64,000 bases of DNA from Symsagittifera roscoffensis (taxonomy: Eukaryota > Xenacoelomorpha > Acoela > Convolutidae), in the NCBI RefSeq assembly GCF_963678635.1, contig NC_087064.1, positions 62,923,548 to 62,987,547 on the forward strand. Reading direction: 5' to 3'. Of this stretch, positions 54,371 to 64,000 are shown one piece after another (within the stretch, counting starts at the first letter, position 1; each line of letters starts with the position of its first letter). A program made the position numbers and the translations under genes. Below the pieces are notes generated by a model that saw only the letters and a list, made by a program, of their open reading frames with translations, was not told where the DNA came from and made no database searches.

Positions 54371-54628
54371 GATAAGTAATGGAACATCTAACCTTTTGAC
54401 AATTGCAGCTTTCACAAGACACTCGATTTAAAAATAGCTAGACCAATGGAGCTTTAAGTAGCTATGAAAATTATATTCGTGCACCAACTCACTCACATTC
54501 AAAATTTAGAATTACAGAAAACGATAAAAGTTTCTCTATTACTTGGTGTTGTGGCACTGTACCATTACGACAACATCTTAAATTATGGATCAGCAAAACC
54601 AGAATCGCAATAGCACTGTATTATCAAC

Positions 54629-54700
54629 AGCAGGGTGGCGCAGCGGAAGCGTGCTGCGCACATAACCCAGAGGTCGGTAGATCGAAACTACCTCCTGCTA
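54629..54700 (+). pseudogene. tRNA-iMet-like, G30C C33A, old spacer class
   Basis: Anticodon-stem and loop changes, behind the diverged spacer class marked by CTCTATTACTTGG. T6 tract follows. Confidence 0.55.
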
Positions 54701-54988
54701 GTCAAGTTGAGTAATATATTATTTTTTGACAAATGCCGATTTCGCAGGAGATTCGATAAAATAGCTACATCAGCGAAGCCTTAAATAAGCTATAGAAATT
54801 TGTTCGAGCACCTACTCCAGTGCGTTGAAGATTTTTCTGCAAAAAAAATACAAAATGACAAATACAGAAAACGACAAAACGCCGTTTCCAGAGCACTTTC
54901 TTTCAATTCGTATCGTTTATTCAACCTATACGTTATAACGTTAAATTATGATTAGCAACAATCTTTGCAATAGCACAATATTAGCCAG

Positions 54989-55062
54989 AGCAGCGTGACG
55001 CAGCGGGAGCGTGATGCGACCCCCCTCACTCAGAAGCTATCGATCGAAACCATCTCCTGCTA
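54989..55062 (+). pseudogene. type B tRNA-like, 74 nt
   Basis: TGACGCAG in the A-box region; GAAGCTATCGATCG. Confidence 0.85.
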
Positions 55063-55358
55063 ATTTACTGAAGTAACATCTATCCTATTGACAAATGCAG
55101 CTTTCGCAAGACACTCGATTGAAAAAAAGCTAGACCAATGGAGCTTTAAGTAGCTAGAAACCTTTGATTCGTGCACCAACTCACCCACATTGAAAGATTT
55201 TGTGCGAAAAACTTTTTAAAATAATTAATTACAGAAAACGGTTAAACGCTGTTTCCAGAGCATTTTCTAATACTTAGATTGTGGTAATCCACCCTTATGG
55301 AAACATCTTAGGCTTTGAATCAGCAAAACCAAAATCGCAATGACAAAACATTAACAAC

Positions 55359-55430
55359 AGCAGGGTGGCGAAGCGGAAGCGTGCTGGTCCCATAACCCAG
55401 AGGTCAGTAGATCGAAACTACCTCCTGCTA
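55359..55430 (+). pseudogene. tRNA-iMet-like, C13A G31T G49A
   Basis: Three stem pairs weakened; no proximal T-run. First of six A units in a row. Confidence 0.55.
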
Positions 55431-55724
55431 GTTAATTAAAGCTACATCTAACCATTTGACAATTGCAGCTTTCACAAGATACTCGGTTGAAAAATAGCTA
55501 GACCAATGGAGCTTTAAGTAGCTAGAAAACTTAGATTCGTGCACCTACTCACCAACATTGAAAAATTTTTTGCGAAACTTTTTTAAAAAAATAATTACAG
55601 AAAACGGTTAAACGCTGTTTCCAGGGCATTTTCTAACACTTGGATTGTGGTAACCCACCCTTATGGAATCATCTTAAGCTTTGAATCAGCAAAACCAAAA
55701 TCGCAATGACAAAACAATGACAAC

Positions 55725-55796
55725 AGCAGGGTGGCGAAGCGGAAGCGTGCTGGTCCCATAACCCAGAGGTCAGTAGATCGAAACTACCTCCTGCTA
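55725..55796 (+). pseudogene. tRNA-iMet-like, C13A G31T G49A
   Basis: 366-bp repeat of the unit at 55,359. Confidence 0.55.
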
Positions 55797-56090
55797 GTTA
55801 ATTAAAGCTACATCTAACCATTTGACAATTGCAGCTTTCACAAGATACTCGGTTGAAAAATAGCTAGACCAATGGAGCTTTAAGTAGCTAGAAAACTTAG
55901 ATTCGTGCACCTACTCACCAACATTGAAAAATTTTTTGCGAAACTTTTTTAAAAAAATAATTACAGAAAACGGTTAAACGCTGTTTCCAGGGCATTTTCT
56001 AACACTTGGATTGTGGTAACCCACCCTTATGGAATCATCTTAAGCTTTGAATCAGCAAAACCAAAATCGCAATGACAAAACATTAACAAC

Positions 56091-56162
56091 AGCAGGGTGG
56101 AGAAGCGGAAGCGTGCTGGTCCCATAACCCAGAGGTCAGTAGATCGAAACTACCTCCTGCTA
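56091..56162 (+). pseudogene. tRNA-iMet-like, C11A C13A G31T G49A
   Basis: As above plus C11A in the D stem and A-box region. Confidence 0.58.
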
Positions 56163-56456
56163 GTTAGGTAAAGGAACATCTAACCATTTGACAATTGCAG
56201 GTTTCACAAGACTTTCGATTGAAAAATAGCTAGACCAATGGAGCTTTAAGTAGCTAGAAAACCTAGATTCGTGCACCTACTCACCCACATTGAAAAATTT
56301 TGTGCGAAAAACTTTTAAAAAAATAATTACAGAAAACGGCTAAACTCTGTTTCCGGAGCATTTTCTAATACTTGGATTGTGGTAATCCACCCTTATGAAA
56401 ACATCCTATTTTTTGGTTCAGCAATATCAAAATCGCAATGACAAAACATTAACAAC

Positions 56457-56528
56457 AGCAGGGTGGAGAAGCGGAAGCGTGCTGGTCCCATAACCCAGAG
56501 GTCAGTAGATCGAAACTACCTCCTGCTA
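56457..56528 (+). pseudogene. tRNA-iMet-like, C11A C13A G31T G49A
   Basis: Same tRNA as 56,091. Confidence 0.58.
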
Positions 56529-56822
56529 GTGAAGTAAAGGAACATCTAACCATTTGACAATTGCAGCTTTCACAAGACACTCGATTGAAAAATAGCTAGA
56601 CCAATGGAGCTTTAAGTAGCTAGAAAACCTAGATTCGTGCACCTACTCACCCACATTGAAAATTTTGTGCGAAAAACTTTCTAAAATAAATAATTACAGA
56701 AAACGGTTAAACGCTGTTTCCAGAGCATTTTCTAATACTTGGGTTGTGGTAATCCACCCTTATGGAAACATCCTAAATTTTGGATCAGCAAAAACAAAAT
56801 GCAATGGCAAACTATTAATAAC

Positions 56823-56894
56823 AGTGCGGTGGCGCAGCGGATGCGTGCTGGGCACATAACCCAGAGGTCGGTAGATCGAAACTACCTCCTGCTA
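56823..56894 (+). pseudogene. tRNA-iMet-like, diverged acceptor
   Basis: AGTGCGG acceptor, A21T, C33A. The spacer after it is cut short (AATTGAGATCAAAAAGAGC). Confidence 0.6.
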
Positions 56895-57142
56895 ATTGAG
56901 ATCAAAAAGAGCTACAACATTGGAGCTTAAAATAGGTATAAAAATTTATTCGTGCACCAACTCACTCACATTGAAAATTTTTGTGCGAAAATTTTTTCAA
57001 AATCTACAAATAGAGAAAACGCGAAAAGCTGTTTCTAGAGCATTCTCTATTACTTGGGGTTGTGGCACTCTACCATTACGACAACATCTTAAATTATGAA
57101 TCGGCAAAACCAGAGTCGAAATGGCATCAGAATCGAAATGGC

Positions 57143-57214
57143 ATCAGGGTGGCGCAGCTGAAGCGTGCTGGGCCCAATACCCAGAGGTCGGTAGATCGAA
57201 ACTACCTTCTGCTA
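57143..57214 (+). pseudogene. tRNA-iMet-like with CAA at anticodon
   Basis: Loop CCCAATA puts CAA at 34-36; G2T, G18T and C67T add damage. T5 tract follows. Old spacer class. Confidence 0.6.
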
Positions 57215-57480
57215 GTCAAGTTAAGTAATATATAAGTTTTTGACGGTCGCAGATTTTGCAGGAGATTCGATAAAAATAGCTACATCAGCGAAACTTTAAA
57301 CAGCTGTAAAAATTTGTTCGTGCACCTACTCAAGTGCGTTGAAGATTTTTCTGCAAAAAATTTTTTTCAAAATTTTTAAATACAGAAAACGACAAAACGT
57401 TGTTTCCAGAGCACTTTCTTTTAATTCGGATCGTGTTTCTTCAACCTATACGTTAACAATTTAAATTATGATCAACAACA

Positions 57481-57510
57481 GAAGACGTAGATCGAAACCA
57501 CCTCCTGCTA
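57481..57510 (+). pseudogene. B tRNA 3' remnant
   Basis: Only the variable region, T arm and acceptor end remain; the preceding spacer ATGATCAACAACA joins directly to GAAGACGTAG. Confidence 0.8.
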
Positions 57511-57800
57511 ATTTATGAAAAAACATATAACCTATTGACAAATGCAGCTTTCGCAAGAAACTCGACTGGAAGACACTCGATGGAGCTTTAAGTAGCTAGA
57601 AAACTTAGATTCGTGCACCTACTCACCCACATTGAAAAAATTTTTGCGAAAAACTTTTTAAAATAAATAATTACAGAAAACGGCTAAACACTGTTTCCAG
57701 AGCATTTTCTAATACTTGGATTGTGGTAATCCACCCTTATGGAAACATCTTAAGCTTTGAATCAGCAAAACCAAAATCGCAATGACAAAACATTAACAAC

Positions 57801-57872
57801 AGCAGGGTGGCGAAGCGGAAGCGTGCTGGTCCCATAACCCAGAGGTCAGTAGATCGAAACTACCTCCTGCTA
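57801..57872 (+). pseudogene. tRNA-iMet-like, C13A G31T G49A
   Basis: Same tRNA as 55,359; no proximal T-run. Confidence 0.55.
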
Positions 57873-58177
57873 GTTAAGTAAAGGAACATCTAACCATTTG
57901 ACAATTGCAGCTTTCACAAGAAACTCGATTGAAAAATATCTAGACCAATGGAGCTTTAAGTAGCTAGAAAACCTAGATTCGTGTACCTACTCACCCACAT
58001 TGAAAATTTTTTGCGAAAAACTTTCTAAAATAAATAATAACAGAAAACGGCTAAACACTGTTTCCAGAGCAATTTCTAATACTTGGATTGTGGTAATCCA
58101 CCCTTATGGGAACATCTGGAAACATCTTAAACTTTGAATCAGCAAAACCAAAATCGCAATGACAAAACATAAACAAC

Positions 58178-58249
58178 AGCAGGGTGGCGCAGAGGAAGCG
58201 TGCTGGGCCCATACCCCAGAGGTCAGTAGATCAAAACTACCTCCTTTAA
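58178..58249 (+). pseudogene. tRNA-iMet-like, acceptor end lost
   Basis: 3' end reads CTCCTTTAA; C16A, A38C, G49A, G57A as well. The following spacer lacks its first part. Confidence 0.65.
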
Positions 58250-58505
58250 TCAATAGACACTCGATTTAAAAACAGCTAGACCAATGGAGCTTCGCGTAGC
58301 TATGAGAATTATATTCGTGCACCAACTCACTGACATTGAACATTTTTGTGCAAAAATTTTTTCAAAAGTTACAAATATAGAAAACGGCGAAAAGCTGTTT
58401 CTAGAGCATTCTCTATTACTTGGGGTTGTGGCATTCTACCATTACGACAACATCCTAAATTTTGGATCATCAAAACCAAAATCGTAATGGCTAATTATAA
58501 ACACC

Positions 58506-58577
58506 AGCACGGTGGCGCAGCGGAAGCGTTCTTGGACCACAACCCAGAGATCGTTAGATCGAAACTACCTCCTGCTA
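58506..58577 (+). pseudogene. tRNA-iMet-like with CAC anticodon, diverged
   Basis: G5C, G26T, G29T, C32A, T36C, G46A, G50T. Old spacer class. TTTT follows the tRNA almost at once (GTTTTGTG). Confidence 0.6.
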
Positions 58578-58840
58578 GTTTTGTGAACCAACAAATAAAA
58601 TTTTACGGTTGCAGCTTTCGCAGAACACTCGATGAAAATAGCATTATCACGGGAGCCTTAAATAGCTATAAAATTATGTTCATGGACATACTCAACCACG
58701 TTGCAGATTTTTCTGCAAAAATTTCTAAATTGACAAATACAGAAAACGACAAAACGCTGTTTCCAGATCACTTTCTTTTAATTCGGATCGTGTTTTTTCG
58801 GATCGTTTTTTGTTAACACTTTAAATTATGATCAGCAACA

Positions 58841-58870
58841 GAAGACGTAGATCGAAACCACCTCCTGCTA
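58841..58870 (+). pseudogene. B tRNA 3' remnant
   Basis: Same truncation as 57,481, after ATGATCAGCAACA. Confidence 0.8.
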
Positions 58871-59114
58871 ATTTGTTGATTGACAAATGCAGCTTTCGCA
58901 AGACACTCGATTGAAAACTTAGATTCGTGCACCTACTCACCCACATTGAAAAATGCTGTGTGAAAAACTTTTTAATATAAAGAATTACAGAAAACGGCTA
59001 AACGCTGTTTCCAGAGCATTTTCTAACACTTGGGTTGTAGTAATCCACCCTTTTGGGAAAATCCTAAATTTTGGATCAGTAAAACCAAAATCGCACTGGC
59101 AAAATATTAATAAC

Positions 59115-59184
59115 AGAAGGGGGAGCAGCGGAAGCGTGCGGGGCCCATAAGCAGAGGTCGGTAGATCGAAACTACCTCCTGCTA
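59115..59184 (+). pseudogene. tRNA-iMet-like, 70 nt, degenerate
   Basis: AGAAGGGGGAGCAGCGG start, two bases short, anticodon stem CGGGG/GCAG broken. CAT and B-box region remain; T5 follows. Confidence 0.65.
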
Positions 59185-59470
59185 ATTAAGTAAAAGAACT
59201 TTTTGACATTTGCATCTTTCATAAGACACTCGATTTGAAAATAGCTAGAACATTAGAGTTTTGAGAAGCTATAAAAATTGTATTACTGCACCTACTCAAA
59301 CACCTTGCAGGTTTTTCTGCAAACAAAATTCAAAATGACAAGTACAGAAAACGACAAAACGCTGTTTCCAGAGCATTTTTTTAAAAATCGTATCGTGTTT
59401 CTTCAACCTATACGTTAACACTTTAAATTATTATCAACAACAATCTTTGCAATAGCACAATATTAGCCAG

Positions 59471-59544
59471 AGCAGCGTGGCGCAGCGGGAGCGTGATGCG
59501 ACCCCCCTCACTCAGAAGCCGTAAATCGAAGCCATCTCCTGCTA
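59471..59544 (+). pseudogene. type B tRNA-like, 74 nt
   Basis: GTAAATCGAAGCC in the T arm. Confidence 0.86.
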
Positions 59545-59801
59545 ATTTACTGAAGTATCATCTATCCTATTGACAAATGCAGCTTTCGCATGACACTCGA
59601 TTAAAAACAGCTACAACATTGGAGCTTTAAATAAGTATAAAAAATGTAAAAAACTCATAGCTCCAATGTGTTTCCAATTTTTCTCCAGAGCTATTTCCAG
59701 AGCTTTTTTCTAATACTTGGATTGTGGTAATCCACCCTTATGGAAACATCAAAAATTTTGAATCAGCAAAACCAAAATCGCAATAACAAAACATAAACAA
59801 C

Positions 59802-59873
59802 AGCAGGGTGGCGCAGCGGAAGCGTGCTGGGCATATAACCAAGAGGTCAGTAGATCAAAACTACCTCCTGCTA
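59802..59873 (+). pseudogene. tRNA-iMet-like with TAT at anticodon
   Basis: Loop CATATAA; C41A, G49A and G57A as well; no proximal T-run. The spacer before it (about 59,620-59,700) is rearranged. Confidence 0.6.
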
Positions 59874-60170
59874 GTTAAGTAAAGGAACATCTAACCATTT
59901 GATAATTGCAGCTTTAACAAGACACTAGATTTAAAAATAGCTAGAACAATGGAGCTTCACGTAGCTATAAGAATTATATTCGTGCACCAACTCACTGACA
60001 TTGAACATTTTTGTGCGAAAATTTTTTCAAAAGTTACAAATACAGAAAACGGCGAAAAGCTGTTTCTAGAGCATTCTCTATTACTTGGGGTTGTGGCACT
60101 CTACCATTACGACAACATCCTAATTTTTGGATCATCAAAACCAAAATCGTAATGGCTAATTATAAACACC

Positions 60171-60242
60171 AGCACGGTGGCGCAGCGGAAGCGTTCTTGG
60201 ACCATAACCCAGAGATCGGTAGATCGAAACTACCTCCTGCTA
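60171..60242 (+). pseudogene. tRNA-iMet-like, G5C G26T G29T C32A G46A
   Basis: Relative of 58,506 with CAT kept; old spacer class; no proximal T-run. Confidence 0.55.
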
Positions 60243-60536
60243 GTTAAGTAAATTAACACATAAATTTCTGACAGTTGCAGCTTCCGCAGAATATTCGATA
60301 AAAAAACTATATCACAGGACCCTTAAATAGCTTTAAAAAATTTTATTCGTGCAAAAACTCAACCACGTTGCAGATTTTTCTGCAAAAAAAATTCAAAATT
60401 AACAAATACAGAAAACGACAAAACGCTGTTTCAAGAGCACTTTCATTTAATTCGGATCGTGTATTTCTTCAACCTATACGTTAACACTTTAAATTATGAT
60501 CAGCAACAATCTTTGCAATAGCACAATATTAGCCAG

Positions 60537-60610
60537 AGCAGCGTGGCGCAGCGGGAGCGTGATGCGACCCACCTCATTCAGAAGCCGTAGATCGAAACCA
60601 CCTCCTGCTA
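60537..60610 (+). pseudogene. type B tRNA-like, 74 nt
   Basis: ACCCACCTCATTC centre; ACCACCTCC 3' region. Confidence 0.86.
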
Positions 60611-60903
60611 AATTACTCAAGTAACATCTAACCTATTGACAAATGCAGCTTTCACAAGACACTCGATTGAAAGACACTCGATGGAGCTTAGAGTAGCTAG
60701 AAAACTTAGATTCGTGCACCTACTCATCCACCTTGAAAAATTCTGTGTGAAAAACTTTTTTTTAAATAAGCAATTACAGAAAACGGCTAAACGCTGTTTC
60801 CAGAGCTTTTTCTAATACTTAGATTGCGGTAATCCACCCTTATGGAAACATCTTTAATTTTGGATCAACAAAACCAAAATCGCAATCGCAAAAAATTAAC
60901 AAC

Positions 60904-60975
60904 AGCAGGATGGCGCAGCGGAAGCGTGCTGGGCCCATAACCCAGAGGTCGGTAGATCGAAACTACCTCCTGCTA
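60904..60975 (+). tRNA. tRNA-iMet: initiator tRNA-Met (CAT), G7A
   Basis: Only change is G7A, which turns the G7:T66 wobble into an A:T pair. Full cloverleaf; T5 tract follows. The best-preserved copy of the diverged region. Confidence 0.88.
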
Positions 60976-61272
60976 GTTAAGTAAAAGATTATATAAATTT
61001 TTGACAATTGCATCTTTCACAAGACACTCGATTTAAAATTAGCTAGACCATTGGAGCTTTAAGAAGCTATAAAAATTGTATTCGTGCACCTACTCAAACA
61101 CGTTGCAGGTTTTTTTGCAAAAAAAAAAATACAAAATGACAAATACAGAAAACGACAAAAACGCTGTTTCCAGAGCACTTTCTTTTAATTCGGATCGTGT
61201 TTCTTCAATCTATGCGTTAACACTTTAAATTATGATCAGCAACAATCTTTGCAATAGCGCAATATTAGCCAG

Positions 61273-61346
61273 AACAGCGTGGCGCAGCGGGAGCGTGATC
61301 CGACCCCCCTCACTCAGAAGCCGTAGATCGAAACCAACTCCTGCTA
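61273..61346 (+). pseudogene. type B tRNA-like, 74 nt
   Basis: G2A acceptor (AACAGCG); ATCCGACC centre. Confidence 0.86.
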
Positions 61347-61765
61347 ATTTACTAAAGTAACATCTAACCTATTGACAAATGCAGCTTTCGCAAGAGACTC
61401 GATTGAAAAATAGCTAGACCAATGGAGCTAAAAGTAGCTAGAGAACTTAGGTTGGTGCACCTACTCACCCACATTGAAAAATTTTGCGCGAAAAACATTT
61501 TTAAAATAAGTAATAACAGAAAACGGCTAAACGCTGTTTCCAGAGCATTTTCTAATACTTGGATTGTGGTAATCCACCCTTATGGAAACATCTTAAACTT
61601 TGGATCAGCAAATCCATCCTTTTTAAAATATATCATTACAGAAAACGGCTAAACGCTGTTTCCAGAGCTTTTTCTAATACTTAGATTGTGGTAATCCACC
61701 CTTATGGAAAAATCAAAAATTTTGAATAAGCAAAACCAAAATCGCGATGGCAAAAAATTCACAAC
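61347..61765 (+). repeat. A spacer with internal partial repeat, no tRNA between
   Basis: 419 bp between tRNA-like sequences. An A spacer runs to GGATCAGCAAATCC near 61,614, then jumps back to ATTACAGAAAACGGC at about 61,635, repeating about 120 bp of spacer without a tRNA. No gene seen. Confidence 0.8.
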
Positions 61766-61837
61766 AGCAGGGTGGCGCAGCGGAAGCTTGCTGTGCCCAT
61801 AACCCACAGGTCGGTAGATCGAAACTACCTCCTGCTA
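61766..61837 (+). pseudogene. tRNA-iMet-like, G24T G30T G43C
   Basis: D stem and two anticodon-stem pairs broken; no proximal T-run. Confidence 0.58.
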
Positions 61838-62131
61838 GTTAAGTAAATTAACATATAAATTTCTGACAGTTGCAGCTTTCGTAGATAATTCGATAAAAAA
61901 ACTATATCACCGGACCCTTAAATAGCTACAAAAAATTTATTCGTGCAAAAACTGAACCACGTTGCAGATTTTTCTGCAAACAAAAATTCAAAATTAACAA
62001 ATACAGAAAACGACAAAACGCTGTTTCAAGAGCACTTTCATTTAATTCGGATCGTGTGTTTCTTCAACCTATACGTTAACACTTTAAATTATGATCAGCA
62101 ACAATCTTTGCAATAGCACAATATTAGCCAG

Positions 62132-62205
62132 AGCAGCGTGAGGCAGCTGGAAGGTGATGCGACCCCCCTCACTCAGAAGCCGTAGATAGAAACCACCTCC
62201 TGCTA
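62132..62205 (+). pseudogene. type B tRNA-like, A-box degraded
   Basis: TGAGGCAGCTGGAAGG replaces the usual D arm; GATAGAAAC T loop. Confidence 0.83.
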
Positions 62206-62481
62206 ATTTACTGAAGTAACATCTAACCTATTGACAAATGCAGCTTTCGCAAGACACTCGATGGAGCTTTAAGTAGCTAGAAAACTTAGATTCGTGCACC
62301 TACTCATCCACATTGAAAAATTCCGTGTGAAAAACTTTTTAAAATAAATAATTACTGAAAACGGCTAAACGCTGTTTCCAGAGCTTTTTCTAATACTTAG
62401 ATTGTGGTAATCCACCCTTATGGAAACATCTTAAAATTTGGTTCAGCAAAACCAAAATCGCAATGGCAACACATTAACAAG

Positions 62482-62553
62482 AGCAGGGTGGAGTAGCGGA
62501 AGCGTGCTGGGCCCATAACCCAGAAGTCAGTAGATCGAAACTACCTCCTGCTA
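62482..62553 (+). pseudogene. tRNA-iMet-like, C11A C13T G45A G49A
   Basis: D stem weakened (GAGT/GCGT), CAT and anticodon stem intact; T5 tract follows. Confidence 0.55.
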
Positions 62554-62849
62554 GTTAAGTAAAAGAACATATAACTTTTTGACAATTGCATCTTTCACAA
62601 GACACTCGATCTAAAAATAGCTAGACCATTGGAGCTTTAATAAGCTATAAAAATTGTATTCGTGCACCTACTCAAACACGTTGCAGGTTTTTTTGCAAAA
62701 AAAAAATACAAAATGACAAATACAGAAAACGACAAAAACGCTGTTTCCAGAGCACTTTCTTTTAATTCGAATCGTGTTTCTTCAATCTATGCGTTAACAC
62801 TTTAAATTATGATCAGCAACAATCTTTGCAATAGCGCAATATTAGCCAG

Positions 62850-62923
62850 AACAGCGTGGCGCAGCGGGAGCGTGATGCGACCCCCCTCACTCAGAAGCCG
62901 TAGATCGAAACCAACTCCTGCTA
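62850..62923 (+). pseudogene. type B tRNA-like, 74 nt
   Basis: G2A acceptor. Confidence 0.86.
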
Positions 62924-63219
62924 ATTTACTAAAGTAACATCTAACCTATTGACAAATGCAGCTTTCGCAAGAGACTCGATTGAAAAATAGCTAGACCAAT
63001 GGAGCTAAAAGTAGCTATAGAACTTAGGTTGGTGCACCTACTCACCCACATTGAAAAATTTTGTGCGAAAAACTTTTTAAAATAAGTAATAACAGAAAAC
63101 GGCTAAACGCTGTTTCCAGAGCATTTTCTAATACTTGGATTGTGGTAATCCACCCTTATGAAAACATCTTAAACTTTGGTTCAGCAAAACCAAAATCGCA
63201 ATGGCAACACATTAACAAG

Positions 63220-63291
63220 AGCAGGGTGGAGTAGCGGAAGCGTGCTGGGCCCATAACCCAGAAGTCAGTAGATCGAAACTACCTCCTGCTA
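63220..63291 (+). pseudogene. tRNA-iMet-like, C11A C13T G45A G49A
   Basis: Same tRNA as 62,482, 738 bp on; T5 tract follows. Confidence 0.55.
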
Positions 63292-63586
63292 GTTAAGTAA
63301 AAGAACATATAACTTTTTGACAATTGCATCTTTCACAAGACACTCGATTTAAAAATAGCTAGACCATTGGAGCTTTAAGAAGCTATAAAAATTGTATTCG
63401 TGCACCTACTCAAACACGTTGCAGGTTTTTTTGCAAAAAAAAATACAAAATGACAAATACAGAAAACGACAAAAACGCTGTTTCCAGAGCACTTTCTTTT
63501 AATTCGGATCGTGTTTCTTCAATCTATACGTTATCACTTTAAATTATGATCAGCAACAATCTTTGCAATAGCGCAATATTAGCCAG

Positions 63587-63660
63587 AACAGCGTGGCGCA
63601 GCGGGAGCGTGATGCGACCCCCCTCACTCAGAAGCCGTAGATCGAAACCAACTCCTGCTA
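63587..63660 (+). pseudogene. type B tRNA-like, 74 nt
   Basis: G2A acceptor; partner of 62,850. Confidence 0.86.
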
Positions 63661-63950
63661 ATTTACTAAAGTAACATCTAACCTATTGACAAATGCAGCT
63701 TTCGCAAAAGACTCGATTGAAAGACACTCGATGGAGCTTAGAGTAGCTAGAAAACTTAGATTCGTGCACCTACTCATCCACCTTGAAAAATTCTGTGTGA
63801 AAAACTTTTTAAAATAAGCAATTACAGAAAACGGCTAAACGCTGTTTCCAGAGCATTTTCTAATACTTGGATTGTGGTAATCCACCCTTATGAACCATCT
63901 TAAACTTTGGTTCAGCAAAACCAAAATCGCAATGGCAACACATTAACAAG

Positions 63951-64000
63951 AGCAGGGTGGAGTAGCGGAAGCGTGCTGGGCCCATAACCCAGAAGTCAGT
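63951..64000 (+). pseudogene. tRNA-iMet-like, cut by window end
   Basis: First 50 nt of a copy of the 62,482 type (C11A C13T G45A G49A). Confidence 0.6.

Larger units (their letters stand above)
1..64000 (+). repeat. tRNA-iMet-bearing satellite array
   Basis: Head-to-tail tandem array of units averaging about 365 bp, all in one orientation, interrupted only at about 46.2-46.75 kb. Each unit is a spacer of roughly 290 bp followed by a 72-74-bp tRNA-like sequence. Two unit lineages, A and B, share the spacer cores CGCTGTTTCCAGAGCA, AAGACACTCGATT and AGCTAGACCAATGGAGCTTT, so they descend from one ancestral monomer. Each differs from the other along its whole length. Spacers are AT-rich and hold no recognisable gene. 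Base substitutions are shared in blocks between neighbouring copies, as expected from unequal crossing over and gene conversion. Both array ends lie outside the window, so the true size is unknown. The core call is certain from the sequence; function as a gene battery or as structural satellite is open. Confidence 0.97.
54470..64000 (+). repeat. diverged part of the array
   Basis: Units here differ more from the consensus than anywhere else in the window. Some A spacers belong to an older class marked by CTCTATTACTTGG and ACCATTACGACAACATC (about 54.48, 57.0, 58.35 and 60.05 kb). Some B spacers carry GATTCGATAAAA. Unit lengths vary and several tRNAs are truncated. Toward 62-64 kb a homogenised 737-bp A-B dimer appears again. 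Confidence 0.8.

Noticed and set aside
58346-58816. The longest + strand frame, 156 codons
   Set aside because: It crosses an A spacer, a tRNA-like sequence and a B spacer. Its length is chance in a diverged unit.
1-64000. CRISPR array, because of the regular repeats
   Set aside because: Units are about 365 bp, contain tRNA sequences, have no unique spacers and sit in a eukaryotic context.
1-64000. Dispersed tRNA-derived SINEs
   Set aside because: Copies are strictly head to tail in one orientation, with no poly(A) or simple tails and no target-site duplications. A SINE origin of the monomer long ago cannot be excluded.
1-64000. Entamoeba-type tRNA gene array
   Set aside because: Those arrays carry several tRNA species separated by short tandem repeats. 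Here there is one initiator type, complex spacers and a LINE tail, and the tRNA stems look animal.

Overview
This window contains no convincing host protein-coding gene. Almost all of it is one head-to-tail satellite array, entirely on the + strand. Every unit of about 365 bp carries a sequence related to eukaryotic initiator methionine tRNA. I located 101 type A copies (the last cut by the window end) and 73 type B tRNA-like copies, plus two B remnants. Type A matches the eukaryotic initiator: A1:U72, a GGG/CCC anticodon stem, C33, anticodon CAT, A54 and A60. Thirteen A copies are identical to the array consensus and fold without a mismatch. Type B keeps the pol III A-box and B-box regions but has no workable anticodon arm.

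Organism: the initiator tRNA type, the absence of encoded CCA, and a LINE fragment point to a eukaryotic nuclear genome. The acceptor (AGCAG/CTGCT) and anticodon stem (CTGGG/CCCAG) resemble the animal initiator more than the plant one. I therefore infer an animal, probably an invertebrate, and cannot name a species. The spacers are AT-rich.

Layout: 0-7.5 kb is mainly A-B dimers (about 730 bp), with two A-flank/B-tRNA chimeras. A 5,152-bp block is duplicated in tandem (about 3.7-8.7 kb and 8.85-13.8 kb). 15.3-22 kb is rich in B runs, with a 2.6-kb duplication and two fused double-B units. 22.3-31.6 kb is an A-A-B trimer (about 1.1 kb) that includes 1.1-kb and 2.94-kb duplications. 31.6-38.4 kb is A-B dimers again. 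38.4-52.9 kb is mainly an A1-A2-B trimer with a 1,469-bp and a 706-bp duplication. At 46.2-46.75 kb the array is broken by a 5'-truncated LINE on the minus strand, a (GTA)7 tract, a perfect 17-bp inverted repeat and a 93-bp tandem duplication. 54.4-64 kb is more diverged, with old flank variants, truncated units and tRNA remnants, and may lie toward an array edge.

How it may work: A units can be read as pol III genes, with an internal promoter and, in many copies, a T4-T6 terminator at a fixed place about 20-30 bp after the tRNA. Other A units and all B units lack that terminator. Their transcripts, if any, would run on to T-runs in the next spacer. The array evolves by unequal exchange: duplications, A/B chimeras and unit fusions are directly visible. 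Whether it is a working initiator-tRNA gene battery, a pol III-active satellite or a mostly silent one cannot be decided from sequence.
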